Of a DNA stretch of 20,835 nucleotides, positions 1 through 7,560 are shown in pieces (position 1 is the first letter of the stretch; every line of letters starts with the position of its first letter). The translations under genes and the position numbers were made by a program. The DNA comes from Clostridiales bacterium (GTDB taxonomy: Bacteria; Bacillota; Clostridia; Oscillospirales; Oscillospiraceae), in assembly GCA_012728025.1 (NCBI GenBank), contig JAAYFX010000048.1, positions 1 through 20,835 of the forward strand, written 5' to 3'. The notes under the pieces were generated by a model that ran no database searches, was not told the origin of the DNA, and worked only from the letters and a program-made list of their open reading frames with translations.

Positions 1-94
1 CCGGCAATTCCACAGCGGCAGCCTCGACAGGCATAAAAACGGGCACAAGAATTAAAATAAGTAAAAACAGGGGTAAAATCTTAATCTTTTTCAT
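1..94 (-). CDS. Secreted or membrane-anchored protein, N-terminal fragment
   Basis: Partial leftward gene; only the first 31 codons are inside the window. The start ATG (92-94, complement) has a GGAG ribosome binding site 6 bases upstream. The product opens with a positive MKKIKI stretch, then a hydrophobic core of about 15 residues (LPLFLLILILVPVF), then a small-residue PVEAAAV segment that looks like a signal peptidase I site. This is a classic Sec signal peptide, so the mature protein should act outside the cytoplasmic membrane. The family cannot be told from this fragment; a D-Ala-D-Ala carboxypeptidase or other envelope protein would fit but is a guess. It is divergent from the ComEA-like gene and probably driven by the leftward promoter at 160-188. 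Confidence 0.68.
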   Translation of the reverse strand, partial: MKKIKILPLFLLILILVPVFMPVEAAAVELP

Positions 95-159
95 ATTCAA
101 CTCCGGATAAATATGTTATTATGAAATTATGGTGCAAAATAGTATAAATACCGCCATTC

Positions 160-173
160 ATTATACGTATAAT
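160..173. repeat. Perfect 14-bp palindrome between divergent genes
   Basis: ATTATACGTATAAT reads the same on both strands and places a TATAAT on each. It could be a regulator operator or overlapping divergent -10 elements. A rightward -35 at proper spacing is not obvious (TAAATA at 145-150), so the rightward promoter is uncertain. Confidence 0.45.
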
Positions 174-188
174 CCCAGTGAAAAGCAA
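160..188 (-). promoter_or_regulatory. Leftward sigma-A-type promoter
   Basis: On the complementary strand, TTGCTT (183-188) is followed after 17 bases by a perfect TATAAT (160-165). The predicted start of transcription is about 60 bases before the ATG of the leftward secreted-protein gene. The -10 lies inside the 14-bp palindrome at 160-173. Confidence 0.5.
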
Positions 189-233
189 TAACAAATATCC
201 CCGTATAGAAATTATAAGGGTCGGTGAGTAAGT

Positions 234-626
234 TTGAAACCCTCGAGAGTCGAGATAATCTCAATAATATTAAGCCTTGTTTTTGTTATAGGAGCCGCCG
301 CTGTCCTCCTTGTGGGCGAGGGCCGCAAAAATGACGGAAGCTTTGAAATAAAAACCGCAAAGACCCCGCCTGCCCTTTCGGAAAACTCGGAAATTCCCTT
401 AGATGAAAACAGTGGTACAATTTCCCAAGGGGAAAAAATAAATATAAACACAGCGGCAAAGGAAGACTTTCAAAGCCTATACGGCATAGGCGAGGCCCTG
501 TCTCTTGCCATAGTTGAATACCGTGAAAAAAGCGGCCCCTTCTCACAAATTGAAGATATTATGCTTGTTTCGGGCATAGGAGAGGCAAAGTTTAACGATA
601 TACGAGAATACATAAGCATTGATTAA
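234..626 (+). CDS. ComEA-like helix-hairpin-helix DNA-binding protein, membrane-anchored
   Basis: 130 residues. A TTG start at 234 is chosen because GGTGAG sits 5 bases upstream and no in-frame ATG fits. Residues 8-28 form one hydrophobic membrane segment, giving an N-in anchored protein with an external domain. Residues about 70-130 carry two helix-hairpin-helix motifs: ININTA, then LYGIG, then the second hairpin LVSGIG and a final helix. This is the ComEA C-terminal domain, which binds double-stranded DNA without sequence preference during competence uptake. Full-length Bacillus ComEA has an extra N-terminal SLBB domain; here only a low-complexity linker (residues 30-68) separates the anchor from the domain, so it is the short form. 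No comEC or comEB partner is in the window. DNA binding is well supported; a role in competence is inferred. Confidence 0.85.
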   Translation: MKPSRVEIISIILSLVFVIGAAAVLLVGEGRKNDGSFEIKTAKTPPALSENSEIPLDENSGTISQGEKININTAAKEDFQSLYGIGEALSLAIVEYREKSGPFSQIEDIMLVSGIGEAKFNDIREYISID

Positions 627-646
627 ATTAGCGGAGGCAAAACAAC

Positions 647-1330
647 ATGAAAATACTTGTGGTAGACGACGAAAAGCTCCTTGTCAAGGGGATTAAATTT
701 AACCTTGAAAACGAGGGCTATGAGGTTGATGCCTGCTATGACGGAGAAGCCGCCGTTGAAATGGCCAAGACAAACAGTTATGACCTTATCCTTTTAGATA
801 TTATGATGCCCAAGCTTGATGGTCTGGAGGTATGTATGCGCATACGTGAGCACTCCACAGTCCCCATCATCATGCTGACAGCCCGCAGCGAAGATACGGA
901 TAAGATAATCGGCTTTGAATACGGAGCTGACGACTACATTACAAAGCCCTTCAACATTCTGGAGCTTAAGGCAAGGGTTCGGGCCCTGCTGCGCCGCAGT
1001 GCCATAAAAAATAGCGCAGACAAAAACGAAAAGCTTACACGAAACCATATAAGCCTTGACAGTTCCCGCCGCATAGCAAAAAAAGATGGTGTACCTGTGG
1101 ATTTGACTGCAAAGGAGTTTAACCTTGCCGAGCTTCTTATGCGAAACCCCGGCAAGGTATACAGCCGTGAAAGGCTCTTAGACATAGTTTGGGGGCTTGA
1201 TTATCAGGGGGATGTGCGCACTGTGGATGTGCATATAAGGCGGCTGCGGGAAAAGCTTGAATTAGACCCTGCCGACCCCAAGTGCTTCAACACAAAATGG
1301 GGAGTGGGCTATTACTTTGCCGAAAGCTGA
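647..1330 (+). CDS. OmpR/PhoB-family response regulator
   Basis: 227 residues, the usual length for the family. An N-terminal receiver domain (residues 1-115) has the acidic pair D7/D8, the phosphoacceptor D51 in LLLDIMMP, the switch T78 and the conserved K100 in ITKPF. A C-terminal winged-helix domain (about 130-226) ends in the RTVDVHIRRLREKLE recognition region and a GVGYYF hairpin. Phosphorylation by the kinase at 1440-2876 should drive dimerisation and DNA binding. The ATG has a GGAGG site 9 bases upstream and the gene starts only 20 bases after the ComEA-like gene. A large hairpin follows before the kinase gene. The target genes cannot be read from sequence, but the linked GerMN lipoprotein points to envelope sensing. 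Confidence 0.95.
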   Translation: MKILVVDDEKLLVKGIKFNLENEGYEVDACYDGEAAVEMAKTNSYDLILLDIMMPKLDGLEVCMRIREHSTVPIIMLTARSEDTDKIIGFEYGADDYITKPFNILELKARVRALLRRSAIKNSADKNEKLTRNHISLDSSRRIAKKDGVPVDLTAKEFNLAELLMRNPGKVYSRERLLDIVWGLDYQGDVRTVDVHIRRLREKLELDPADPKCFNTKWGVGYYFAES

Positions 1331-1340
1331 GAAAGTTTCT

Positions 1341-1397
1341 TATATTTTCCGGCTCCTTTTAAAGTCACTATGGACTTTCAAAGGAGCCGGAGATATA
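1341..1397 (+). repeat. Large hairpin between response regulator and kinase genes
   Basis: CCGGCTCCTTTTAAAGTC (1349-1366) pairs with GACTTTCAAAGGAGCCGG (1373-1390) over 18 positions with one G-T wobble and a 6-base loop. AT-rich flanks extend the stem partly to 1341 and 1397. No T-tract follows, so it is not a standard rho-independent terminator. A processing or mRNA-stability element, or a partial attenuator setting the regulator:kinase ratio, would fit. Confidence 0.75.
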
Positions 1398-1426
1398 ATA
1401 TATCTTTAAACAACAAGGTGGATTTC

Positions 1427-1456
1427 ATGGAGATAGTAAATGAAAAAGCTGTTTAA
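1427..1456 (+). CDS. Nine-codon micro-ORF overlapping the kinase start
   Basis: ATG at 1427 follows AAGGTGG by 5 bases and encodes MEIVNEKAV, stopping at TAA 1454-1456. That is 14 bases into the kinase gene in another frame. The position would allow translational coupling, but the frame is so short that chance is a real alternative. Confidence 0.25.
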   Translation: MEIVNEKAV

Positions 1457-2876
1457 ACCATTTAACATAGCAAACAGCGTTCAGTTAAAATTTTCTCTAA
1501 CCTTTCTTGTTCTCATAGGGGGGCTTTTGGTTATGCTTAACACCTACCCCACAGTTGTTTCACGGGATTTGGTGTTTTCATCAAAGCAGGTCTCCCTGCA
1601 AAATCAGGCGGGGGTAATGTCCTCTGCTTTGTCCACACAAGACAGGCTTACAGGGGAAACGGTTCGTGAGGTTATGCAACTACTTGACCTGCGCTCTCTC
1701 ACCCGTGTCATTGTGACAGACGAATACGCTGAAATTTTATATGACACCGCCCAGCTTGACCCATCTGTCGGGCGCTATGCTCTTTTTCCCGAAATACGGC
1801 GGGCCCTTTCCGGCGAAGTGGTATGCTATTCCGTATACGATGGCCGTGCTTTTATGACTAGCGAAGCCATGCCCATAAGAAACGGCGGCAACACTACGGG
1901 GGCAGTTTACCTCTACGAATATGACTCATCTCAGGCCCAGCTTATCGGAGGCATACAAACTAACCTTCGCAGTATAAGCACAATTTTAAGCATTGCCGCC
2001 ATCATCCTTATGATGATTTTCAGCAGGGCCCTTACCCTGCGCATAACAGAGCTTGTAAAGGCAACCAAAATAGTTTCCGAGGGCAATTACGACCACCGCA
2101 TAGAAACAAAGGGGCATGACGAGCTGTCTGCCTTGGGTGAGGAGTTTAACAACCTCACAGGAAGGCTCAGGGAAACTGAAGAGCTTCGCCGCCGCTTTGT
2201 TTCCGACGCCTCCCACGAGCTTAAAACCCCTCTTGCCTCCATAAGACTTTTAACGGACAGCATCCTCAACGCCGAGAACATCGACAATGAAACCATGCGG
2301 GAATTTGTAACGGATATAGGCAACGAGGCAGAGCGTCTTCAAAGCACCACTGAAAAGCTTTTAAGCCTTTCCAGAATAGACAGTGGAGCCGGTCTTGCCT
2401 TCGAGCCTGTGGACTTAAGGCGGGTGGTGGAAAAAACCCTGCACCTTTTGTCACCTTTGGCCAGAGACAGGCAGATTACAATTTCCACAAATCTGCGCTC
2501 CGGTCTTTATGTAAATGGAAATGAGGACCTCTTATACAGGATTATCTTCAATCTTGCGGAAAATGGCATCAAATACAATGCCTCCGGCGGCACAGTTGAA
2601 ATATCTCTGTCAAAGAAAAATTCCCTTATCTGCCTTATTGTATCAGACAGCGGCATAGGCATTCCCGAGGAGGATATGCCCCATATCTTCTCCCGATTTT
2701 ACAGGGTGGACAAGGCCCGCAGTCGGGAGGCCGGCGGCAGCGGCTTGGGGCTTTCCATAGTTTGCGATGCCGTTAAGCTTCACGGCGGCAGCATAAAGGT
2801 TGAGAAAAGACAAAAGCGTGGCAGCCGCTTCACTGTTTTCTTTCCGGCTCTTGAGGAAAAGGAGGAGGGACAATGA
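1440..2876 (+). CDS. Membrane sensor histidine kinase, HAMP type
   Basis: 478 residues. Membrane segment 1 is about residues 18-38, then an external sensor region (39-178) ending in a PAS/Cache-like strand pattern, and membrane segment 2 is about 180-200. A HAMP linker (197-250) follows, then the phosphoacceptor helix with H259 in the motif SHELKTPLASI. The catalytic ATPase domain has an N box at N375 (NLAENGIKYN), a G1 box at D403 (DSGIGIP), an FSRFYRVD F box and a GSGLGLSI G2 box. All catalytic motifs are intact. The architecture resembles PhoR/WalK-like kinases without the PAS domain. The start ATG has GGAG 7 bases upstream. The stop overlaps the start of the lipoprotein gene in ATGA, implying coupled translation. 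It is the expected partner of the regulator at 647-1330; the signal is unknown. Confidence 0.94.
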   Translation: MKKLFKPFNIANSVQLKFSLTFLVLIGGLLVMLNTYPTVVSRDLVFSSKQVSLQNQAGVMSSALSTQDRLTGETVREVMQLLDLRSLTRVIVTDEYAEILYDTAQLDPSVGRYALFPEIRRALSGEVVCYSVYDGRAFMTSEAMPIRNGGNTTGAVYLYEYDSSQAQLIGGIQTNLRSISTILSIAAIILMMIFSRALTLRITELVKATKIVSEGNYDHRIETKGHDELSALGEEFNNLTGRLRETEELRRRFVSDASHELKTPLASIRLLTDSILNAENIDNETMREFVTDIGNEAERLQSTTEKLLSLSRIDSGAGLAFEPVDLRRVVEKTLHLLSPLARDRQITISTNLRSGLYVNGNEDLLYRIIFNLAENGIKYNASGGTVEISLSKKNSLICLIVSDSGIGIPEEDMPHIFSRFYRVDKARSREAGGSGLGLSIVCDAVKLHGGSIKVEKRQKRGSRFTVFFPALEEKEEGQ

Positions 2877-3787
2877 AAAAATATGTTCTTTTGCCCCTGC
2901 TTTGCCTCCTTCTTCTTTTTTCTTCCTGTGGGAAAAAAGGCCCCTCCGGAGACGAGGCAGACAGTATAAAAGTTTACAGGCTTCTCCGTCCGGAATTTCA
3001 ATCCGGCGGCGAGCTTTTATATCCGGAGGCTTACCCTTTCCCCGAGGATGGGACAGACCCCCTTCAATGTGCGGCCTATGCCTTGAAAAGCATCCCCTCC
3101 GGTGAAAGACTTATGTGTGTCCTGCCTGAAAATGTGGATATACTTTCTATCAGACAAAGCGGAAGAAACGCTCTTGTGTATTTAAATGATTCATATAATA
3201 ACCTTGAGGGAATGGACAAGACTTTGGTGGATTATGCCATAGCTCTTACTATGTCCTCCCTGCCCGAAATAGACTGTGTGTGCCTTTATGTCGGAAATGA
3301 GACGGCAGGCAGGATAATATGTCCTGATAAGGCAGTTTTAAGAAACACAGTCCACAGTGAGGAAGAAGCCGAGGCAAGGCTTTATTTTCCAAGACCGTAC
3401 TATGGCGACATAGTTTTTGAATATCACAGCCTTAGTCTAAACGAGGATATATCCTTTGAGCGCAGCCTTATGTATAAGCTTCTTGAAGGGCCGGAAAGCG
3501 GCCGTCTTGTCCCTGCTCTGCCTGAGGACACCGTTCTTTTATCCATATACACTCAAGATGGTGTTTGTGACATCAGTCTTTCGGAAAATTTTCTTTTGTC
3601 CTGCAACGAAAATCCCCAGATGGCAAGGCTTTGGATATATTCCCTTGTAAACTCCCTTTCGGGTATTTCCGGAGTAAACAGCGTCCAAATTCTCATCGAA
3701 GGGAAAAAATCAGCCGAGGCCGGCGGAATTGATATATCAGCGCCTTTTGAGTACAACGAAAAAATAGTTGGCTCCGCATTTTCGTGA
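2873..3787 (+). CDS. GerM-like lipoprotein with two GerMN domains
   Basis: 304 residues. The signal peptide has a lipobox LFSSC with the lipidated C19, so the mature protein is anchored on the outer face of the membrane. Two similar GerMN repeats follow. The first is about residues 66-147, with VLPENVDILSIRQSGRNALV and a LYVGNE end. The second is about 200-285, with the same pattern including LPEDTVLLSIYTQDGVCDI and VQILIEGKK. Two GerMN domains on a lipoprotein is the layout of Bacillus GerM, needed for normal sporulation and germination. The gene overlaps the kinase stop by 4 bases, so it is probably made with the kinase. This recalls actinobacterial mtrA-mtrB-lpqB, where the GerMN lipoprotein LpqB modulates the kinase MtrB. 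Family assignment is fairly secure; a kinase-modulating role is inferred. Confidence 0.82.
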   Translation: MKKYVLLPLLCLLLLFSSCGKKGPSGDEADSIKVYRLLRPEFQSGGELLYPEAYPFPEDGTDPLQCAAYALKSIPSGERLMCVLPENVDILSIRQSGRNALVYLNDSYNNLEGMDKTLVDYAIALTMSSLPEIDCVCLYVGNETAGRIICPDKAVLRNTVHSEEEAEARLYFPRPYYGDIVFEYHSLSLNEDISFERSLMYKLLEGPESGRLVPALPEDTVLLSIYTQDGVCDISLSENFLLSCNENPQMARLWIYSLVNSLSGISGVNSVQILIEGKKSAEAGGIDISAPFEYNEKIVGSAFS

Positions 3788-3823
3788 AGCCTTTTATAAA
3801 CCCAAATAAACGGAGGATAAACC

Positions 3824-5101
3824 ATGAGCAGAATCGGCACCAAATGCGTTCAGGCGGGCTATGAGCCGCAAAACGGACAGCCCCGCCAAATACCTATTAT
3901 CCAAAGCACCACCTTTAAGTACGACAGCAGTGAAGAGATGGGACGTCTCTTTGACCTTGAAGCCTCCGGCTATTTTTACAGCCGTTTGCAAAACCCCACC
4001 TGTGACCACGTGGCGGCTCGCATCTGCGCCCTTGAGGGCGGGTCTGCTGCCATGCTCACCTCTTCGGGGCAATCGGCAAATTTCTTTGCAATTTTTAACA
4101 TATGTCAGGCCGGCGACCATATCCTTTGTTCCTCGGCCCTATATGGCGGCACATATAATCTTTTTAACGTCACCATGCGCAGAATGGGCATAGACTTCAC
4201 CTTTATCTCTCCCGACTGCACAGACGAAGAGCTTTACGGGGCCTTCCGTCCCAACACCAAGGCATTTTTCGGCGAAACCATCTCAAACCCCTCCCTTCAA
4301 GTTCTGGATATAGAAAGATTTGCAAAGGCCGCCCACAGTAATGGTGTTCCCCTGATTATCGACAACACCTTCCCCACCCCTGTAAACTGCCGCCCCATAG
4401 AGTGGGGGGCTGATATTGTCGTTCACTCCACAACAAAATACATGGACGGACACAGCTCCACCGTTGGGGGAGCAATAGTGGATGCCGGTAAGTTTGACTG
4501 GAACGCAAATGCAGAAAAGTTCTCAGGGCTTACCACCCCCGACGAGAGCTATCATGGCCTTATATACACAGAGCGCTTTGGTCTTGAAGGGGCCTTCATA
4601 ACCAAATGCACAGCCCAGCTAATGCGTGACTTTGGCTGCTGCGCCTCGGCGCAAAGCGCTTATATCGTCGGTCTTGGCATCGAAACCCTCCACCTTCGTA
4701 TGGCACAGCATTGCAAAAACGCCCTTGCGGCGGCACAGCTTTTATCCGAACACGAAAAGGTTGCTTGGGTAAACTATCCGGAACTAGCCGACAATAAATG
4801 CTATGACTTAGCACAAAAATATCTTCCCAATGGCTCCTGCGGCGTGGTTTCTTTCGGGCTTAAAGGCGGCAGAGAAGCGGCAGAGCGCTTTATGGCAGAG
4901 CTTAAGCTTGCCATTATAGCCACCCATGTGGCTGATGCCCACAGCTGTGTTTTGCATCCTGCCAATGCTACCCACCGCCAGCTTTCCGAAAACGAACTTA
5001 TAAAGGCGGGAGTCCCCTCAGACCTTATCCGCATATCTCTTGGCATTGAGGACACAGAGGATATAAAGGAAGATATACTCTGTGCTTTGGAATCGGTTTA
5101 G
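3824..5101 (+). CDS. O-acetylhomoserine sulfhydrylase (aminocarboxypropyltransferase)
   Basis: 425 residues, typical of the MetY branch of the Cys/Met metabolism PLP enzyme family. It should convert O-acetyl-L-homoserine and sulfide, or methanethiol, to homocysteine or methionine in the cytoplasm. Visible motifs: the N-terminal TKCVQAGYEP, the Y-SRLQNPT segment, the PLP phosphate-binding SSGQSAN, the LIIDNTFPTP cofactor-binding aspartate and the Schiff-base lysine K205 in HSTTKYMDGH. The long insertion after GGAIVDAG favours MetY over the shorter cystathionine gamma-synthase/lyase type. The ATG has GGAGG 8 bases upstream. It lies 36 bases after the GerM-like gene with no terminator between, so read-through is possible. 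I see no S-box or T-box leader before it, so methionine control is not visible here. Confidence 0.9.
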   Translation: MSRIGTKCVQAGYEPQNGQPRQIPIIQSTTFKYDSSEEMGRLFDLEASGYFYSRLQNPTCDHVAARICALEGGSAAMLTSSGQSANFFAIFNICQAGDHILCSSALYGGTYNLFNVTMRRMGIDFTFISPDCTDEELYGAFRPNTKAFFGETISNPSLQVLDIERFAKAAHSNGVPLIIDNTFPTPVNCRPIEWGADIVVHSTTKYMDGHSSTVGGAIVDAGKFDWNANAEKFSGLTTPDESYHGLIYTERFGLEGAFITKCTAQLMRDFGCCASAQSAYIVGLGIETLHLRMAQHCKNALAAAQLLSEHEKVAWVNYPELADNKCYDLAQKYLPNGSCGVVSFGLKGGREAAERFMAELKLAIIATHVADAHSCVLHPANATHRQLSENELIKAGVPSDLIRISLGIEDTEDIKEDILCALESV

Positions 5102-5179
5102 CACCACATCAATGGAAAATACCCTGCCGCAGCACAGCTTTTATGATGCTGCTTTGGCAAAACTTGAAAGGAAAACAGA

Positions 5180-5674
5180 ATGAGCCTTCCGATACCCGAC
5201 ATCATGCTCGGCAGCATATATGAGCTTAAACCCCAAACTCTTTCGGATAGGGGCATAAAGCTTCTTTTCATGGACCTTGACAACACCCTTGCCCCTTTTT
5301 GCGAAAACAGCGCATCGGTACCCTTGCGAAACTGGGTGGACAGCCTTAAAAAAGCTGGAATTGAGCCTTTTATCTTATCAAATAACAGGGGGAAAAAGCC
5401 TCAGGATTTTGCCTCCGACCTTGGCCTTGAATGTATAAGCAGGGCGCAAAAGCCACGAACGGCAAAGCTTTTGCAGGTTCTTAAAAAAAAGGACATTGCC
5501 CCTGAAGACGCCGCTATAATAGGCGACCAGATATACACAGACGTTCTTTGTGGAAAACGTGCAGGGGTAATAGCCATTGCCGTTCGCCCTATCAGCATGG
5601 TTAATCCCCTGCACCTAATTCGCTATGGCCTTGAAGTGCCTTTTCGGCTTGCTTACAAGGTTAAATCAAAATAG
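5180..5674 (+). CDS. YqeG-family HAD phosphatase
   Basis: 164 residues. HAD motif I is FMDLDNTLA with nucleophile D32 and acid D34. Motif II is LSNN, the conserved lysine is in QKPR, and motif III is IIGDQIYTDVLCGKRAG. The compact form without a large cap and the C-terminal VRPISMVNPLHLIRYGLE segment are typical of the YqeG/HAD-IIIA group. It should be a Mg2+-dependent phosphatase, but the substrate is not established. Fungal relatives are phosphatidylglycerophosphate phosphatases, so a lipid phosphate is one possibility. The start ATG follows a GAAAGG element. The GTG of the peptidase gene is only 17 bases downstream, so the two are likely co-transcribed. Confidence 0.87.
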   Translation: MSLPIPDIMLGSIYELKPQTLSDRGIKLLFMDLDNTLAPFCENSASVPLRNWVDSLKKAGIEPFILSNNRGKKPQDFASDLGLECISRAQKPRTAKLLQVLKKKDIAPEDAAIIGDQIYTDVLCGKRAGVIAIAVRPISMVNPLHLIRYGLEVPFRLAYKVKSK

Positions 5675-5691
5675 ACAGGAAGGAAGAAAAA

Positions 5692-6759
5692 GTGGCTAAC
5701 ATCAAAAAAATCCAAAAGGCCATGAAAAATTACGACATAGACGCTCTTTTGCTAAAGGATGAAACAGACAGGCTTTATGCCTCGGGCTTTCACACATCCT
5801 CCGGCGCCCTGCTTATATTGCCGGAAATGGCCTATTTTATAACCGACTCCCGCTATATCGAGGCGGCTCATGAATATGTAAAAAATGCCGAAGTTCTTCA
5901 AAGCACCACAGAGGAAAAAGAAAACGACATCCTAAAAAGACTAATTTCCGAAAACGGGATTACAAGGCTTGGCGCTCAAGACGAAAGCTTAAGTTACAGT
6001 GAATATCTCCGCTTGCAGGAGGCTCTTTCCTTAAAGCTTGTTCCCGCCCAGAAAATCTGCCTTGAGCTTCGCCAAACCAAGGAGCCTTACGAAGTCGAAA
6101 ACATGGTTTTGGCCCAGCGGATTGCAGAAAAAGCTCTTGACTATGTATTAGGCGTGATAAAACCGGATATAAGTGAAAAAGAGATAGCGGCAGAGCTTGA
6201 ATATCAAATGATGAAAAACGGTGCCCAGTGTGTCTCCTTTGAAACCATCTGTGTTTCGGGGCCAAACTCCAGCCGTCCCCACGGTGTCCCCAGCAATCGA
6301 AAGGTGCAAGCTGGAGATTTTATCACCATGGATTTTGGCTGCAAGGTAAATGGCTATTGCTCGGATATGACCCGCACCGTTGCCCTAGGCAGTGTGACAG
6401 ATGAAATGCGCAAGGTTTACGACACTGTGCTTTCTGCCCAGCTTGCGGGCATTGCCGCTGCCCGTGCCGGTGTTATAGGCAGGGATATGGACAAGGCCGC
6501 CAGAGACATCATAGAAAAAGCAGGCTACGGCGAATATTTCGGCCACGGACTCGGCCACAGTGTGGGACTTCAGGTACACGAAGGCCCCAATGCAAACCCG
6601 AGGGAGGACAGAGCCTTGCCCGAGGGGGCTGTTGTTACAAGTGAGCCGGGGATATACCTCACCGGAAAGTTTGGTGTGCGCATAGAGGATATGATTTATA
6701 TCACAAAAGACGGCTGTGAAAACCTTACAAAAGCGCCAAAGGAGCTTATTATACTTTAG
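5692..6759 (+). CDS. Xaa-Pro peptidase (M24 family, aminopeptidase P-like)
   Basis: 355 residues. The start is GTG at 5692, preceded by AGGAAGGA 6 bases upstream. The N-terminal creatinase-type domain (1-125) opens with a conserved ALLLKDETDRLYASGF stretch. The C-terminal pita-bread domain carries the dinuclear metal ligands: Asp in ITMDFGCKVNGY, Asp in YCSDMTRTV, His in GHGLGHSVGLQVHEGP, Glu in TSEPGIYL and Glu in VRIEDM. All five are present, so it should be an active Mn2+/Co2+ cytoplasmic peptidase removing residues before proline. A peptidase of this type lies directly before efp in many Firmicutes, for example yqhT-efp in Bacillus. The substrate range cannot be read, so prolidase versus aminopeptidase P remains open. 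Confidence 0.93.
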   Translation: MANIKKIQKAMKNYDIDALLLKDETDRLYASGFHTSSGALLILPEMAYFITDSRYIEAAHEYVKNAEVLQSTTEEKENDILKRLISENGITRLGAQDESLSYSEYLRLQEALSLKLVPAQKICLELRQTKEPYEVENMVLAQRIAEKALDYVLGVIKPDISEKEIAAELEYQMMKNGAQCVSFETICVSGPNSSRPHGVPSNRKVQAGDFITMDFGCKVNGYCSDMTRTVALGSVTDEMRKVYDTVLSAQLAGIAAARAGVIGRDMDKAARDIIEKAGYGEYFGHGLGHSVGLQVHEGPNANPREDRALPEGAVVTSEPGIYLTGKFGVRIEDMIYITKDGCENLTKAPKELIIL

Positions 6760-6815
6760 CTTCCGCCCCTTATGCAAAAAGCTTATAAAAACTTTGCCTT
6801 TTAGTAATCTAAACC

Positions 6816-6844
6816 TTGTCAAATGTGGCATAATAGTGTAAAAT
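6816..6844 (+). promoter_or_regulatory. Sigma-A-type promoter of efp
   Basis: TTGTCA (6816-6821), a 17-base spacer and TAAAAT (6839-6844). Transcription would start near 6851, giving a leader of about 68 bases that contains the hairpin at 6869-6893. This makes efp separable from the upstream peptidase transcript. Confidence 0.7.
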
Positions 6845-6868
6845 ATGCTAGATAAGGTATGTTAATAA

Positions 6869-6893
6869 GAGTCCGCCTTATAAATACGGACTC
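6869..6893 (+). repeat. Leader hairpin before efp
   Basis: GAGTCCG (6869-6875) and CGGACTC (6887-6893) form a perfect 7-bp stem with an 11-base AT-rich loop, 12 bases before the AGGAGG of efp. No T-tract follows, so it is not a terminator. It may stabilise the mRNA or affect ribosome access. Confidence 0.55.
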
Positions 6894-6918
6894 AAATCCC
6901 TATATAGGAGGACCTGTT

Positions 6919-7482
6919 ATGATAAGCGCAGGCGAATTTCGCAACGGTGTTACCTTTGAGCTGGATGGTAAGGTAATGCAGGTAATTGAGTTTCAGCACG
7001 TAAAACCCGGAAAGGGTGCAGCTTTTGTCCGCACAAAGATGAAAAACGTCATCACCGGCGGCGTTACCGAAACATCTTTTAACCCTACGGAAAAATTTGA
7101 AAACGCATATGTAGACCGCAAAAACATGGAATACAGCTATTCCGATGGCGACCTATACTACTTCATGGACCAAGAAAGTTATGAGCTTGTTCCCATTGAC
7201 AAAAGCATCTTAACAGATAGTTTCAGATTTGTTAAAGAAAACATGGTATGCACAGTTTCCTCATATAAGGGCAATGTGTTCTCTGTCGAAGCTCCGAACT
7301 TTGTCGAGCTTGAAATTACAGATACAGACCCCGGCTTTGCCGGAAACACGGCAACAAACGCCAGCAAACCCGCAACAGTGGAAACAGGCGCCGAAATAAA
7401 GGTTCCCCTGTTTCTGGATATTGGCGACTGCATAAAAATCGACACCCGCACCGGTGAATATCTGGAGCGGGCCAAGGGCTAA
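6919..7482 (+). CDS. efp: Translation elongation factor P
   Basis: 187 residues, the family length. The ATG at 6919 is chosen because a perfect AGGAGG lies 7 bases upstream and the protein then opens with the canonical MISAGEFRNG. An in-frame extension to 6859 has no ribosome site. Three beta-barrel domains are expected: the KOW-like N-terminal domain with loop HVKPGKGAAF, a central OB domain and a C-terminal OB domain ending GDCIKIDTRTGEYLERA. The loop tip is K32, equivalent to the lysine that Bacillus modifies with 5-aminopentanol. EF-P relieves ribosome stalling at polyproline stretches. No modification enzyme is in the window. It has its own promoter and follows a proline-specific peptidase, a common Firmicute pairing. 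Confidence 0.97.
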   Translation: MISAGEFRNGVTFELDGKVMQVIEFQHVKPGKGAAFVRTKMKNVITGGVTETSFNPTEKFENAYVDRKNMEYSYSDGDLYYFMDQESYELVPIDKSILTDSFRFVKENMVCTVSSYKGNVFSVEAPNFVELEITDTDPGFAGNTATNASKPATVETGAEIKVPLFLDIGDCIKIDTRTGEYLERAKG

Positions 7483-7560
7483 GGCTCACAAGTTTTTTAA
7501 AGCCGGCACAAGCCTTATGCTTTACCGGCCTTATGCATCACATTTAAGGAGGACGTTGTT

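Noticed and set aside
3788..3823. Methionine-responsive leader before the O-acetylhomoserine sulfhydrylase gene
   Set aside because: The gap is only 36 bases, too short for an S-box or T-box, and no such structure lies in the gene before it.
5126..5157. Terminator after the O-acetylhomoserine sulfhydrylase gene
   Set aside because: GCAGCA/TGCTGC stem is short, has an internal loop and no T-tract.
6774..6802. Terminator after the Xaa-Pro peptidase gene
   Set aside because: Only a 5-bp GCAAA/TTTGC stem with a short CCTTTT tail; too weak to call.
7500..7535. Terminator between efp and the Cys/His protein gene
   Set aside because: GCCGG/CCGGC stem of 5 bp with a long loop and no T-tract; read-through is likely.
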